The position numbers were made by a program, and so were the translations under genes. A DNA stretch of 26,464 nt from Trichosporon coremiiforme (lineage: Eukaryota; Basidiomycota; Tremellomycetes; Trichosporonales; Trichosporonaceae): NCBI GenBank assembly GCA_039545355.1, contig BCJJ01000086.1, positions 1 through 26,464 on the forward strand. Reading direction: 5' to 3'. The notes beneath the pieces are model-generated. The model did not search any database. It had not been told where the DNA came from and saw nothing but the letters and a program-made list of their open reading frames with translations. Within the stretch, counting starts at the first letter, position 1. The number at the start of each line of letters is the position of its first letter. This document shows positions 1 to 8,701 of the stretch, piece after piece.

Positions 1-85
1 GTCGCTATCATACTTCCTTCGGGTTCTTAAGATCCGGATGAATCATCCTTGGAAGTGGTCCCGGGTTCAAATCCCGGTTGGTGCC
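1..85 (+). tRNA. tRNA-Pro (anticodon CGG), 5' end outside window, with intron
   Basis: The T arm is CCGGG (61-65), loop TTCAAAT (66-72), CCCGG (73-77), followed by acceptor strand TTGGTGC (78-84) and discriminator C (85). The anticodon stem CTTCC (13-17) pairs with GGAAG (51-55). Its loop reads T, T, then anticodon CGG (20-22), then G37 (23). A 26-nt intron (24-49) sits between positions 37 and 38, the canonical place for eukaryotic tRNA introns. The variable loop is TGGTC (56-60). G37 and the C discriminator fit proline tRNA. The window opens inside the D loop, so the 5' acceptor strand (expected GCACCAA) is not visible. Confidence 0.82.
24..49 (+). other. tRNA anticodon-loop intron (26 nt)
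   Basis: These bases interrupt the tRNA-Pro anticodon loop between G37 and T38. Removing them leaves a normal 7-nt loop, TTCGGGT, closed by the CTTCC/GGAAG stem. The intron carries its own short hairpin, GGATG (36-40) with CATCC (44-48). A one-base shift of both boundaries is possible because T lies on either side. Confidence 0.7.
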
Positions 86-87
86 TC

Positions 88-91
88 TTTT
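88..91 (+). terminator. RNA polymerase III terminator (TTTT)
   Basis: A run of four T begins two bases after the tRNA discriminator. This is the usual pol III stop and supports the tRNA call. Confidence 0.7.
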
Positions 92-527
92 GCTGCTCCG
101 GACGGCGACGGACGGGGTGGGCAATCGATGCAGAAGTCGCTCGCGACTGGCTGGAAGACATGAGAGACTCCTGGACGTGTAGGGGAGATAACCACGTGCC
201 AGGCACGGATCCGCTCATCTGATGGAACTCTGCTTCGGCCTCCGCCGAAATTCAAGTGCCCCGAGTATGGAGCCCAATTGCGGGCTTGAAACAGGTGAAT
301 GTGCATCAGTGATCAGCAGAAGAGCTATTGTTGCAGAGCAGAACATGTAGGGACAACGACAGCCGAAATCACGTGTGCTCGCACTGGATGTGCGTCTGAT
401 TCACAGGCCACGCGGGCTAGAGACGGACTAGGCTCAGTCTCCTTCCCGGTGGCCACTAACTTGCCCCCCAGGTCACTGTTTCTCCCTCTTCCACCTCCCT
501 TCACACAGCACCCCACTCTCACTCGCC
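92..527. other. intergenic: tRNA-Pro to F-box-like A promoter
   Basis: No convincing gene is seen. A CACGTG E-box-type hexamer lies near 193-198. The last ~60 bases before the ATG at 528 are rich in C and T (474-527), as in the other promoters of this window. Confidence 0.5.
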
Positions 528-1802
528 ATGGACACCTCCAGTCTCATGTCGCTGCATCCACTCCCGCCAGTCCCCTTCTCCCTCCTCGCGGCCACCTCGC
601 CCCTCGCTGGTCTCCCCCAGCCTACCACTTCCACGTCCACGCCACCGATCACCGGTGCACCGCCCGTGCCGGCGGATGTGTGAGTTACCTCTCGAGGCGC
701 CACTGACAATAGGCTTCTCGACGCAGCGTGCTACCCACACGTCATCGATGGTATCTTCGCCCAGTCATCCCTCACCTCCCTCCTCGTGCTGCGTCGCGTA
801 TGCAAATCCTTCCGCACGCAGGCGGATCAGCGCATCGCTTTCCACCTCATCCTGCGCGGCAACCAGCTCCCAATCGAGATCCACTCCGGTCTACTGGGCG
901 AGCGCGTTGCAACAATCAACCTCGACAACTTCGGCCATGCGATCCGCGAGCGCTTCCCGTGGGCTGACAAGGCGAGTGTACTTGACATCGATGCCGGTGG
1001 CAACTTCAAGGAGCTCGCGCTACTCTTGCTGGCGTGGGAGCTGAAGGATCTCAAGACGCTGAGGTTCAAGGGTGGTGCCCCCAAGCACGTCCGCGAGAAT
1101 CTCGGCTTACCTCGCGCCGAGAGGGCCATCTACTTTTCGGCTGACATCAAGGTTAACCCCGACCCACTCACTTTCCTACGCCAATCGATTTTCTTCTCGA
1201 GCACGGTCGTCATCAACAAGGACTCTCCCACCAGCGTTACGACAGCGCCGAGGCGGTACGAGCTGAGTCCCTTCTGCTGGGCGACATACCTCGTCGTCAT
1301 CATTAAGAAGTGGGATGCGCCAGTCACACTTCCGGAGAAAGTGAAGGGCCACCTCCGAGCTGCCTTAGAGGGTAATCTGGGCGAGACGTACCACATCCTC
1401 TCTGCGGCATCCAAGGGCGGCGTGCCCTCCGTCATCGTCGTTGGGCTGGAGACGCTCTCTCCTGGAAGTCTAGGCTTACACGCTCACGAGCTCGGTGGCA
1501 AGTCGGTTCAGGAGGGCCTGCGAGCTCTGCTGAAGAGTGACTGGGACCGGGAACGCGAGGCCGAGCGTCAGGCGCTTAAAGCATACCGCGCGCAGACGGG
1601 ACAGGGGTCCTCGTCCGGATTGAGCTTCATCAATTCGAAGACGTTCCGCTTCAAGACCGTTTCAGTGGAGGAGTACAAGCGCGTAGTGGGAGAGGGAGAG
1701 TGGGAGATCGAGACGAGCGAGGAGGTCCGCTACGTGTCGAACAGGAGGGACGGGAGGAGGCTGCATGACCGCTTCTTCGCGAACGGCAGTGTGCTCTTCT
1801 AA
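528..1802 (+). CDS. F-box-like protein A (two exons, 413 aa)
   Basis: Exons are 528-679 and 713-1802 with a 33-nt intron (GTGAGT donor, ACTGAC branch, TAG acceptor). The joined frame closes at TAA. Exon 1 encodes a Pro/Ser/Thr-rich lead of about 50 residues. Exon 2 opens with an F-box-like helical block (CYPHVIDGIF, then LLVLRRVCKSFRTQAD), the pattern of fungal F-box-like proteins that may act as SCF ubiquitin-ligase substrate receptors. The rest has no domain I recognise. It is a paralogue of the gene at 13472-14783: the N-terminal block, a region around VVGLETLSPGSLGL and the C-terminal strand FRFKTVSVEEYKRVVGEGEW all have counterparts there. The intron sits at the same codon and phase in both genes. 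The start was chosen for its context (cgccATGg) and the splice frame. The function is inference from the N-terminal block only. Confidence 0.75.
680..712 (+). other. 33-nt spliceosomal intron in F-box-like A
   Basis: It begins GTGAGT, has CTGAC near its 3' end and stops at AATAG. Its removal turns an in-frame TGA into a continuous frame and restores the block shared with the paralogue at 13472-14783. Confidence 0.8.
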
Positions 1803-2355
1803 CCGTCAGGAGGTGGAGGTTAAAGCACAGGCATAGGTGTATCGTAGCGTATCATGCTTATAATCTGGTTGTAGCAACGATGTCACGAGTATGGGATCCA
1901 ATGAGGTGGTGCTCTGGACTTTTCTCGATCGTGGCCGATGGCTGGTCGATTGGATCAATGGGCCGGGTGGCGAGTGATTCACAATGGAGGGAAAAAGTTG
2001 CACTCCGCAGCACGAAAACTGGTACTTTACTGCATCCTTGCATATGCACATCTGCGATACATGATGTACAGCATATGCCTGCCTGCATGCATGCTTCTTC
2101 GTACGACGTGCAGAGTAGTTCAGCATTCTGACGTGATTGGGCGAGGCGAAGGCTCAGTTTGATAAGCACGTGTCAGTTATCGTAATCAGCGGAGTTGGGC
2201 CGAGTCTCCGGTCGAACGATCGAGCACAAGTCGAGTTCGCCGGTCTGCATTGCCCACCGCAGTTCACAACTTGTCACGTTCTGCATTTACTTCATATTAT
2301 AGTCCAATCCCATACTATATTATACTTATCGTCGAAGTGTCCGTCACCTTCTCCC
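1803..2355. other. intergenic between converging genes
   Basis: This separates the 3' ends of F-box-like A (+) and the lectin gene (-). It is more AT-rich than the surrounding coding DNA, particularly 2288-2330, as expected for 3' UTR and polyadenylation sequence. Short open frames here lack codon-like composition. No RNA gene or repeat is recognised. Confidence 0.5.
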
Positions 2356-2937
2356 CTAGTTGAAAGGGTGCATCTGGCTCTCCTCAGCAGGCTGGAGGAC
2401 CCACATCTGCTCCGCCTTCTCAGCCGAGCACTCGCCAAGCTTGACGGGCTTGCCATCCCCCAGGCCCTCAGGAAGGTCCCAGCAGTTGTTGGAGCTCTTC
2501 ATGCGCCAAAGTCCGTGGTCCGAGTTGAACCGCTCCAGCTCCGAGTCCATGCAGTACGTCAACTTGAGCGAGTTGTCCTCGGCGCCCGTCAGACACCAGC
2601 GCGAGTTGCCGAACTGGAAGCGCCAGGTCGAGTAGGCCTGCAGGCCGCGCTGGTTCGACATCAGGTGCCAGCCTTGGCTCTGGGAGTTGTCACAGTTGCG
2701 CCTGCAGTTAGCGGTGGTGGCGCGGGGGTTTTGGGTGGGACTGGAGTGGTGGGTGGAGGGAACTTACAGAAGAACGGCTGAGCCGTCACCTGGCTCTCCG
2801 TCTACGGCGAGACAGTAGGTGTCGGCGCCCTCAGACCCGGCGGGGTGGACGGTCCAAGATCCCTCGCCGTGGGAGGGAATGGGGGCGGCGAGTGCAGCGG
2901 CAGCGGCGGCGATGAAGGCAAGCGTCTTGATGAACAT
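2356..2937 (-). CDS. secreted ricin-B-type beta-trefoil lectin-like protein (171 aa)
   Basis: Exon 1 is 2768-2937 and exon 2 is 2356-2701, with a 66-nt intron (GTAAGT, CTAAC, CTGCAG). The protein opens with a clear signal peptide (MFIKTLAF, then an Ala-rich core ending near residue 18). The mature part is about 150 residues, the size of a single beta-trefoil, and shows three QxW-like repeats: SQGWHL, HGLWRM and EQMWVL. Cysteines lie at fixed places after each strand (YCLAV, RNCDN, RWCLTG, TYCMD, NNCWDL, GECSA). Ricin-B folds usually bind galactose or related sugars, so a secreted or wall-associated carbohydrate-binding role is likely. No catalytic domain is attached, so nothing suggests a toxin. 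An upstream in-frame ATG at 3015 is less likely because it would bury the signal peptide. Confidence 0.82.
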
Positions 2938-4763
2938 GTCGGTGTCGGGAGTCGTTAGTTGTCGTGGGTCGTGTTGATGGTCGTGGGTCGTGAGCAATGA
3001 AGGAAAAGTCGACAAAGAGAAAAGCTGCTTTGTTCGACGGAGCGGTGGGTTATGTATCCCGAACCAGTTCAGGGGGGATCTGGACTAGCGGCGAATGTCT
3101 CAGAGTCACACAGACAGTGTAGGACGGCGGGCAGGCGGGCAGGTTCGCGGCGATCAATCCCCACGAAGATGGCTGGCACACGACTCCGGCGACGTCTTCC
3201 CCAGCCAACGATCCTGCGATTCTGCGATCGATTCCCAGCGATCTGCTATAGCAACATAGCAACATCCGAAGCTCCGCTGTGCTCCCGCACCAAGCCGAAG
3301 CATCGAAGGAAGTGGGCATGCACTGCATTATAGCTGATCGCACGATGACTAGACAGGTGCATGAGGTCAGGTGCGTCACACCGTCACGACGCGAGTGACT
3401 AGGCTGGCGAGGAACATGACGGAGGGCTACGCAGCTGGACCTGACGGAGGGAACATTGTCGACTCAGGGTGTGGCTTCGATTGATTACCGGAGCACCGAA
3501 CCTGAATTCCAGCCTCATCTCATGTTCTCTGACTCTCCGAACCGCCAGCCGTTCGCACTGGCTAAGCGTGTGGGTTTGGGTTCGATGGTACCTGCTCACA
3601 TGCTAGTGCGGGCAGATGGAACGTGAGAGAGGTAGCGGCTCACTGGTTCCATTCAACCGACATTGATACCCGCACACCTCGGAGATTTGGTCTGGATCGG
3701 TATCTTACGTTGGGGACTCGTGCACCGCTATCAGATGTCATGCACATGGTTAGCCCAGCTTAGATCAGATACGGTCATCCCAGTATTGCGTACCACTGCA
3801 CCACCGAGCTCCCGTATTAATGGTCTTTGAGGTTGCGCGGCCGCTTCGGGAGGGCAACGGGCAACGGTTTCCGGCGTCGAAATGTCAAGGAGGTGAAAGG
3901 TGGAGGTCGGAAGTGCGACTTGTTCTACGACTGCTTGACTAACTCCGAGTATCTGCATTCTTTGCGGAGTGCACGTAACCGCTCTCATGCCAGTGAGAGC
4001 GGCCATGCTGTTGTTGCCCCCAGTTGCCGAGTGCGGCCGGGATGAATCGTCAGCGCCATAGATTCGGCTTGCGGAAATGTGCGCGCCATTAGCCCCCCGA
4101 AGCTGTCCATGCTGACTCGACCAGTATCACTTCTGTGAGCTGTGTGCTAGCCCCGCATGAAAGAATCACACCTCCAACGCCCTGCTCTCCTTAGGCAGTA
4201 TAATACACACAGGTAACTCGCACAGGCAGTGGCCAAGAAGAATCACCTGCACAGCCTTACGTAACCCTCCCCAAACTCTAACTCGACTCCGCCTCCACGC
4301 TTTTCTGTCGAGGTTGGCACGCGTTTGTCTTCTTCCTTTTGCCACCCAACCGTGCTCAATGGACTGACCTCAAGCATCAAGCAGTGTTCGATCACGGCCT
4401 CGATTGCGATCGCCGTCTCTGCAATCGCGGTGATGGACATGCTCTGGCCGTATCTCGGATCCGGGCCAATCGTTGACTCGACATCTCAGCTTGGCCGACT
4501 CAGCGGTGCAACTTTGATGCACCTGCTGTGCTGGTGGCTCATCTTTGCCGTCGGAATCTCGACAGTGGTTAATGGTATAAACGTCTTTGTTGTACTGACA
4601 TGGCCACTCATCACTCATCAACTGTTCGTCTTACCACAGTCCTCTCACATCATCAGTCTCCCCCTACCAGCATCTTCCCTCTACTTATCTTCCCCAAACT
4701 TCACCTTCCCTAACCTCTCCCCCTTAACCCCTACACTTACTTAATCGAAAGCACGTAACCACC
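2938..4763. other. long gene-poor region between divergent lectin and DBR1 genes
   Basis: These ~1.8 kb hold two divergent promoters. No frame of normal composition with splice signals was found on either strand. The longest frame, 4325-4744 (+), is hydrophobic but runs into the CT-rich promoter of DBR1 and has no recognised domain. No tRNA B box, LTR or tandem repeat was seen. A diverged or non-coding element here cannot be excluded by eye. Confidence 0.45.
4662..4742 (+). promoter_or_regulatory. pyrimidine-rich core promoter/5' leader of DBR1
   Basis: The coding strand just upstream of the DBR1 start is strongly C/T-rich with runs such as CTTCCCT and CTCCCCC. CT-rich tracts close to the start site are typical of core promoters in basidiomycete yeasts. 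The exact start of transcription is not visible. Confidence 0.5.
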
Positions 4764-5985
4764 ATGCGTGTAGCAGTAGTCGGATGTCTGCACGGCGACC
4801 AGCATCGGATGTTTACAGAGCTGGCCGACGTTGACTTGATTTTGTGCTGCGGTGACTTTCAAGCCCTTCGCAACTCTCATGACCTCTCCGCCATGTGCAG
4901 CCCGGAACGGCATCGCAAGCTCGGCACGTTCCACGAGTACTACAAGGGCGACCGCAAGGTGCCTCTCACAATTGTGATTGGGGGCAACCACGAATCATCG
5001 GCATACATGGCTGAGTTGTTCTATGGCGGCTGGCTGGAACATCTACTACCTCGGTGCCGGTGGGAGCGTCATCGTGAATGGGCTGCGTATTGCCGGCGCA
5101 AGCGGCATTTTCTCTCGTCCCGAGATGTTCAACAAGGGTCACTACGAGCGCGTACCTCTATCTGATTCTGACGCAAGGTCGATTTACCACCTTAGGTCGT
5201 ACACCGAGGAGCGTCTCTCCCTCCTCCCTCCAGTGGACATCTTTCTCTCGCACGACTGGCCCGTCGACATCACCGAGTTCGGAGATCAGGCGGATCTCTT
5301 CCGGGTCATGCCCCGGTTCACTCGGAATGTGACTGCGGGCTGTTTCGGTGCTCCCGCCCTCAGCCGGATAATGGAGGCGACAGCCCCGCGGTACTGGTTC
5401 GCAGCGCACATGCACGTCAAGTTCCCCGCTGTGCGGCAGTACCCGCCCTCAAAACGAGCGCCGGATCACGACTACGACCCCGCCCCGCAGCATTGGCTGA
5501 GAGATCATGCGCTGAGCCCCTCTCGGGACGTCAATGTACCGGAGCTGTCTGGGTGTGCGACCCGCTTCCTTGCGCTCTCCAAGCCGCATCCGAAGACGAA
5601 TGACTGGTTCGAGGTCCTCGACATCCCCTTTCCCGATGAGACGACGCCGCCGAAGCTCAGCTTCGATCCCGAGTGGCTCGCTATCTGCAAAGCTACACAT
5701 CCCCTGCCACAGGGGCAGCATGCGCCCCCTTTGCCGAATGATGTACGGGTCAAGACCGCTGCGGCCCGCCTCGGCCTCGACGAGAAGGCAGGTGGTCCAG
5801 TCACCGACGTCCAGACCTTCGTGAAAACAGCTCCTGGAGAAGGGGAGGGCACGCCCGAGCCGCATTACGTGAACCCCCAGACGATTGCGTTCTGCGCCCT
5901 GCTCGGCATCGACGACGTGACGAACCCGAAAGCTGTGGCGATGAGAGGAGGCAAAGGGATGGGAAAGGGCCGTAAGCCAAGGTAA
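4764..5985 (+). CDS. DBR1: RNA lariat debranching enzyme Dbr1, interrupted by a frameshift
   Basis: Dbr1 is a nuclear metallophosphoesterase that cuts the 2'-5' bond of excised intron lariats. Family landmarks appear in order: GCLHG (metal-binding Cys and His), CCGDFQALRN, GGNHES, FYGGW, NIYYLG, GIFSRPEMFNKGHYE, RSIYHLR, IFLSHDWP, WFAAHMHVKF, and the C-terminal part TRFLALSKPHP with DPEWLAICKATHP. Residues up to FYGGWL (to about 5036) are read in one frame. From NIYYLG (5038) to the stop (5983-5985) they are in another. No GT-AG intron fits between them. Homologues have three or four residues at this point (GGWVAPNIYYLG), so the sequence looks short by 5 nt after CTG-G (5034-5037). The gene is otherwise intact, about 406 residues, with no introns. 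It is either an assembly error or a true lesion that would truncate the enzyme to its first 91 codons plus a short out-of-frame tail (stop at 5163-5165). Confidence 0.93.
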
Positions 5986-6135
5986 ACCACTCTCAGCCTC
6001 GGCCGTTCGGCTCTCATCTGAATGGATCCTCCAGTTTGACTGGGAACAACATCAAGAAGCGGACAACTCCAGTGCCGCACAGCCCCTTGGCGATGGACCC
6101 TGTTATGGCACACAAGCTACACACGACTACGGAGA

Positions 6136-6142
6136 TGAGTCA
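6136..6142. promoter_or_regulatory. bZIP/Gcn4-like site TGAGTCA
   Basis: This is a perfect 7-bp match to the AP-1/Gcn4 consensus. It lies 138 bp upstream of the start at 6274 and is paired with a second site at 6167-6173. It could arise by chance; the pair makes it worth noting. Confidence 0.35.
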
Positions 6143-6166
6143 ACTGCACTAGCGAACAATGCAGGA

Positions 6167-6173
6167 TGACTCA
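6167..6173. promoter_or_regulatory. bZIP/Gcn4-like site TGACTCA
   Basis: A second perfect match lies 24 bp after the first and about 100 bp before the start at 6274. Paired sites fit control by a bZIP factor of the gene at 6274-7494. Confidence 0.35.
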
Positions 6174-6273
6174 CCCAGTGCCCCTCAATACATTGCACAC
6201 AACATGTCATGCATGGATTGCAACGTCCTCAACCTCAACACACACTCATAAGCATTCATCAGTACTCACCAGC

Positions 6274-7494
6274 ATGCCTGTGATCGTAAGTCGTTTCGCG
6301 AGCAGCCGTACTGACGAGAAGCATGTCTGTGTCGAGACACCACCCGATGCCGAGCTCAGTGTCTCGCAAGGCGAATCCAAGATGGTAATCAACCTCCCGC
6401 CCGGCGCCGCCGTCAGCGTCACCCGTAATGACTCTTCCATCCCCGACAACACCCCATTCGAGAGTGAACGTCCCTCCTCGCGCATCGCGAAGCGCACCTT
6501 TGATGACCTCTTCGGCGGCTCAGTGCGCACCCTTCACCCCGTCGGCGCCCTCCACGGCGTGGACCGCGGTGTCTCCGCCCTGGGGGAGAACCTGGAGATG
6601 CAGTGACCCTCGACGTGCGACGAGGGCAACGTGAGCGACATCGAGGACGCCTGTCTTTGTCCGTGCTCAAAGGAGGTGCATCCTTTGCCCCCCGGCAGCG
6701 AAGCCGGAGAGCAGGACAGTCATGCAGAGGATGACGGGGAAGACGAGGAGGTACATGAGGACGCCGCCATGTTGGACGACTCGGAAACGATGGCGCGGCC
6801 GGCCGTGTTTCATGCCTCGACGCTGAGCTGTTTCTACAGCAAAAGAGAACTCAGTACGCCAATGGATGCGTTTGAAATTCTCAATGGTGATTTGGGAGAG
6901 CCAGACTTGGTGAAGATGGAAAGGAACAGGTGGGCAATCGAGGCGAGGGAGGCGAAGGAGATGGAAGAGGAGAGAGAGGCGAAGCGGCGCAAGACTGAGA
7001 ACGCCAAGGTTGAGGTGCCTGCCGCTCTTGATGTCGCAATGAAGGACGCCGGGACACCAGACCAGGGCACCACGGCCAAGATTGAGCCGGACAAGCCGAA
7101 GGATCCAAGCCTCCGTCGACTTCCAGTAAGTCACCCCTGCACACATCCTGGACCTTCGTGAGCGAAGAAGAGCCAGTTGAGCAAGTCGAGCGCGAGATTG
7201 CACCCCCGCCTCTCCCTGACGACATGGTCGAGATCGTTTCTACGTCCCTAACAAATCAGCAAATGGCGGCAGTGGAAGTGGAAGCGACCACGATGGCGAT
7301 GGGAGCGGAGGTGCCCGGGTCCCGGAGCGATCCCGGGTCTGATGGCTATGACCAAGGAGGAGTTTTACGCCTTGATGAGGAAATTTGAGGAAGGCGAGGT
7401 GGAGCGACGTACTCTGGACCACATGAAGGAGACCTGGATGGCCAAGGGCACCGGAGACACAGCGCATGTGGTTACGGGGATGCTTCAGCTGTGA
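6274..7494 (+). CDS. unrecognised acidic, probably nuclear protein; exon structure uncertain
   Basis: I do not recognise this gene. Coding-like pieces run in order: residues such as VINLPPGAAVSV and SRIAKRTFDDLFGG (6322-6603); an acidic stretch (EDDGEDEEVHED) followed by STLSCFYSKRELSTP, a charged helix and the basic patch AKRRKTE, which resembles a nuclear signal (6637-7125); EEEPVEQVEREIAPPPLP (7160-7220); and a C-terminal piece, EEFYALMRKFEEGEVERR, ending at TGA 7492-7494. Likely introns are 6286-6321 (GTAAGT, CTGAC, AAG) and one starting at 7126 (GTAAGT). The 7311-7356 join (phase 0) is weaker. An in-frame TGA at 6604-6606 must be removed or is a real stop. A 33-nt intron, 6603-6635, would do it but has poor ends (GTGACC donor, GAG acceptor). 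The gene may be broken. Confidence 0.5.
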
Positions 7495-7711
7495 ACGTTG
7501 ACGATGCGGCATGGGCATTGTTGTAGTAGCAGGATAAATGCAGAACTAACATGACGTGTGGCATGCAATAAGCACACAATGTGCCCAGCCTCCTGACGGT
7601 GACGCCCATCGCTTCATGGCTGGCTAGTCGTCTCAAGTAGACTCACCTACATAACGAACACCAGATGGCACACACTGCATCGCATGACCAGATCGCCTCT
7701 CCCATCACGCC

Positions 7712-8302
7712 ATGTCCGCGAACAACCTATCCCCGCCTCTGCCCCCAGGGCTCCTCCCGTCAACCCAGTCGTTGGTCCTGCCCTCGCTCCAGTTCTCGGG
7801 AGTCGGTGCACCGACAGTGGAAGAGTTCATGGCTGCCCTTGAAGCTCAGATCGCAGCCACACGTAGCGCGCGGGTGAAGGGTCAGATCGCCTCTCGCCTC
7901 AGCGGCCGTGCGCTGTTGTGGTACGAGCACTGCACCACTCAGCCCGAGCCCCATCTTATCCACAGCGAACTGGCCTACAATGCTCTCCGGGAGCAGCTGG
8001 AGGACATGTTTTCCCAAGAGCGCAGCACGCCACAGACCGCCTTCAATGGCCTCACACAGGGCGGCTTCACCACTTTCGAGTACTTTGAGGAGTATCGCCA
8101 GCTGGCGGCCGCCGCCGAGGAGGGCATCGAAAATCACTTCCGCCGTCTGTGGTGGGTGTACGGCCTGCAGCCCGAGCTGAGGAACATAGGGATTGACCGC
8201 ATGGCCATCGTTCCAATCTTCCCGCTACTCGTTCATGCCGTTCATGCTGCCGAATGTCGCGGCTCATTCACAAGTACACACCCCGCGTCAAGTTCCATCT
8301 GA
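7712..8302 (+). CDS. Gag-capsid-like protein 1 (196 aa), retrotransposon-derived
   Basis: This is a single exon starting at the ATG before SANNLSPP. After a Pro/Leu-rich lead the protein shows the layout of the Retrotrans_gag capsid family of Ty3/gypsy elements: FSGVGAPTVEEFMAALE, then SGRALLWYE (the 'GxAxxWY' helix), YNALREQLEDMF, GLTQGGFTTFEYFEEYRQLA and RRLWWVYGLQPELR. It is the first of three tandem paralogues on the same strand and lacks a CCHC knuckle, protease, RT or integrase. The C-terminus is short (ends TSTHPASSSI). A weak alternative splice near 8275 (GTACAC, CTGAC) could give a longer Ser/Arg tail, so the end is less sure than the body. In its source family it would form the capsid shell; a host role is unknown. 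Confidence 0.75.
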   Translation: MSANNLSPPLPPGLLPSTQSLVLPSLQFSGVGAPTVEEFMAALEAQIAATRSARVKGQIASRLSGRALLWYEHCTTQPEPHLIHSELAYNALREQLEDMFSQERSTPQTAFNGLTQGGFTTFEYFEEYRQLAAAAEEGIENHFRRLWWVYGLQPELRNIGIDRMAIVPIFPLLVHAVHAAECRGSFTSTHPASSSI

Positions 8303-8701
8303 CCCCGATCGCGGAGGCGCCGACAAGCCCCATGGGACGCCCGAATGGAGCCTAGTAGCTGAGGTGGGGAGATCAGCAGTACGCAGTGCTAGTAGAAGTG
8401 TCAATGTGAGTTGTTGAGTTGCCGGTGTTTCCGATTAGCTCATGCACACCCGGATCCGTTGCGTGCTTTGCGAAAATCACGCATTCCGCCACCAACCCCC
8501 TCGTCCAAGCAGAAAACAGCGCACAGGTGTTGAACCGATCAGCCGACGAGCGACTTCGATCACATGCTTGTGTCGAACACATGGCATGTCTAGTGCGGTC
8601 TCTCCGCGCCGACTGAGCGATTAATAACACATGCTGCAACAGCGGATAGGGGGGTACTGCATCCTTCTTAAGCCCTCATAGCAGGCCAACGACTCACCAT
8701 C
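8303..8701. other. intergenic between Gag-like genes 1 and 2
   Basis: No gene is evident. The stretch may include an alternative 3' exon of Gag-like 1: a frame through 8417 is Ser/Arg-rich but unsupported. No matching terminal repeats were seen when compared by eye with 9473-9659 or the sequence before 7712. Confidence 0.4.

Noticed and set aside
2137..2781. 214-residue plus-strand frame across the lectin gene
   Set aside because: The minus strand gives a signal peptide, QxW repeats and a well-formed intron. The plus frame is Leu/Val/Arg-rich shadow.
2356..2937. A ribosome-inactivating toxin
   Set aside because: Only a lectin-type fold with a signal peptide is present; there is no glycosidase A-chain domain.
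3000..4320. tRNA genes suggested by GGTTCGA-like strings (for example near 3578)
   Set aside because: No cloverleaf could be folded around them; the B-box-like match is incomplete and no T-run follows.
4325..4744. 139-residue hydrophobic frame upstream of DBR1
   Set aside because: Its last third is only the CT-rich promoter read as Ser/Pro/Leu, there are no splice signals or known motifs, and it abuts the DBR1 start.
4981..5060. A short intron as the reason for the DBR1 frame change
   Set aside because: Every GT-AG pair available would remove conserved GGNHES or NIYYLG residues. No branch-like CTRAC motif is placed correctly.
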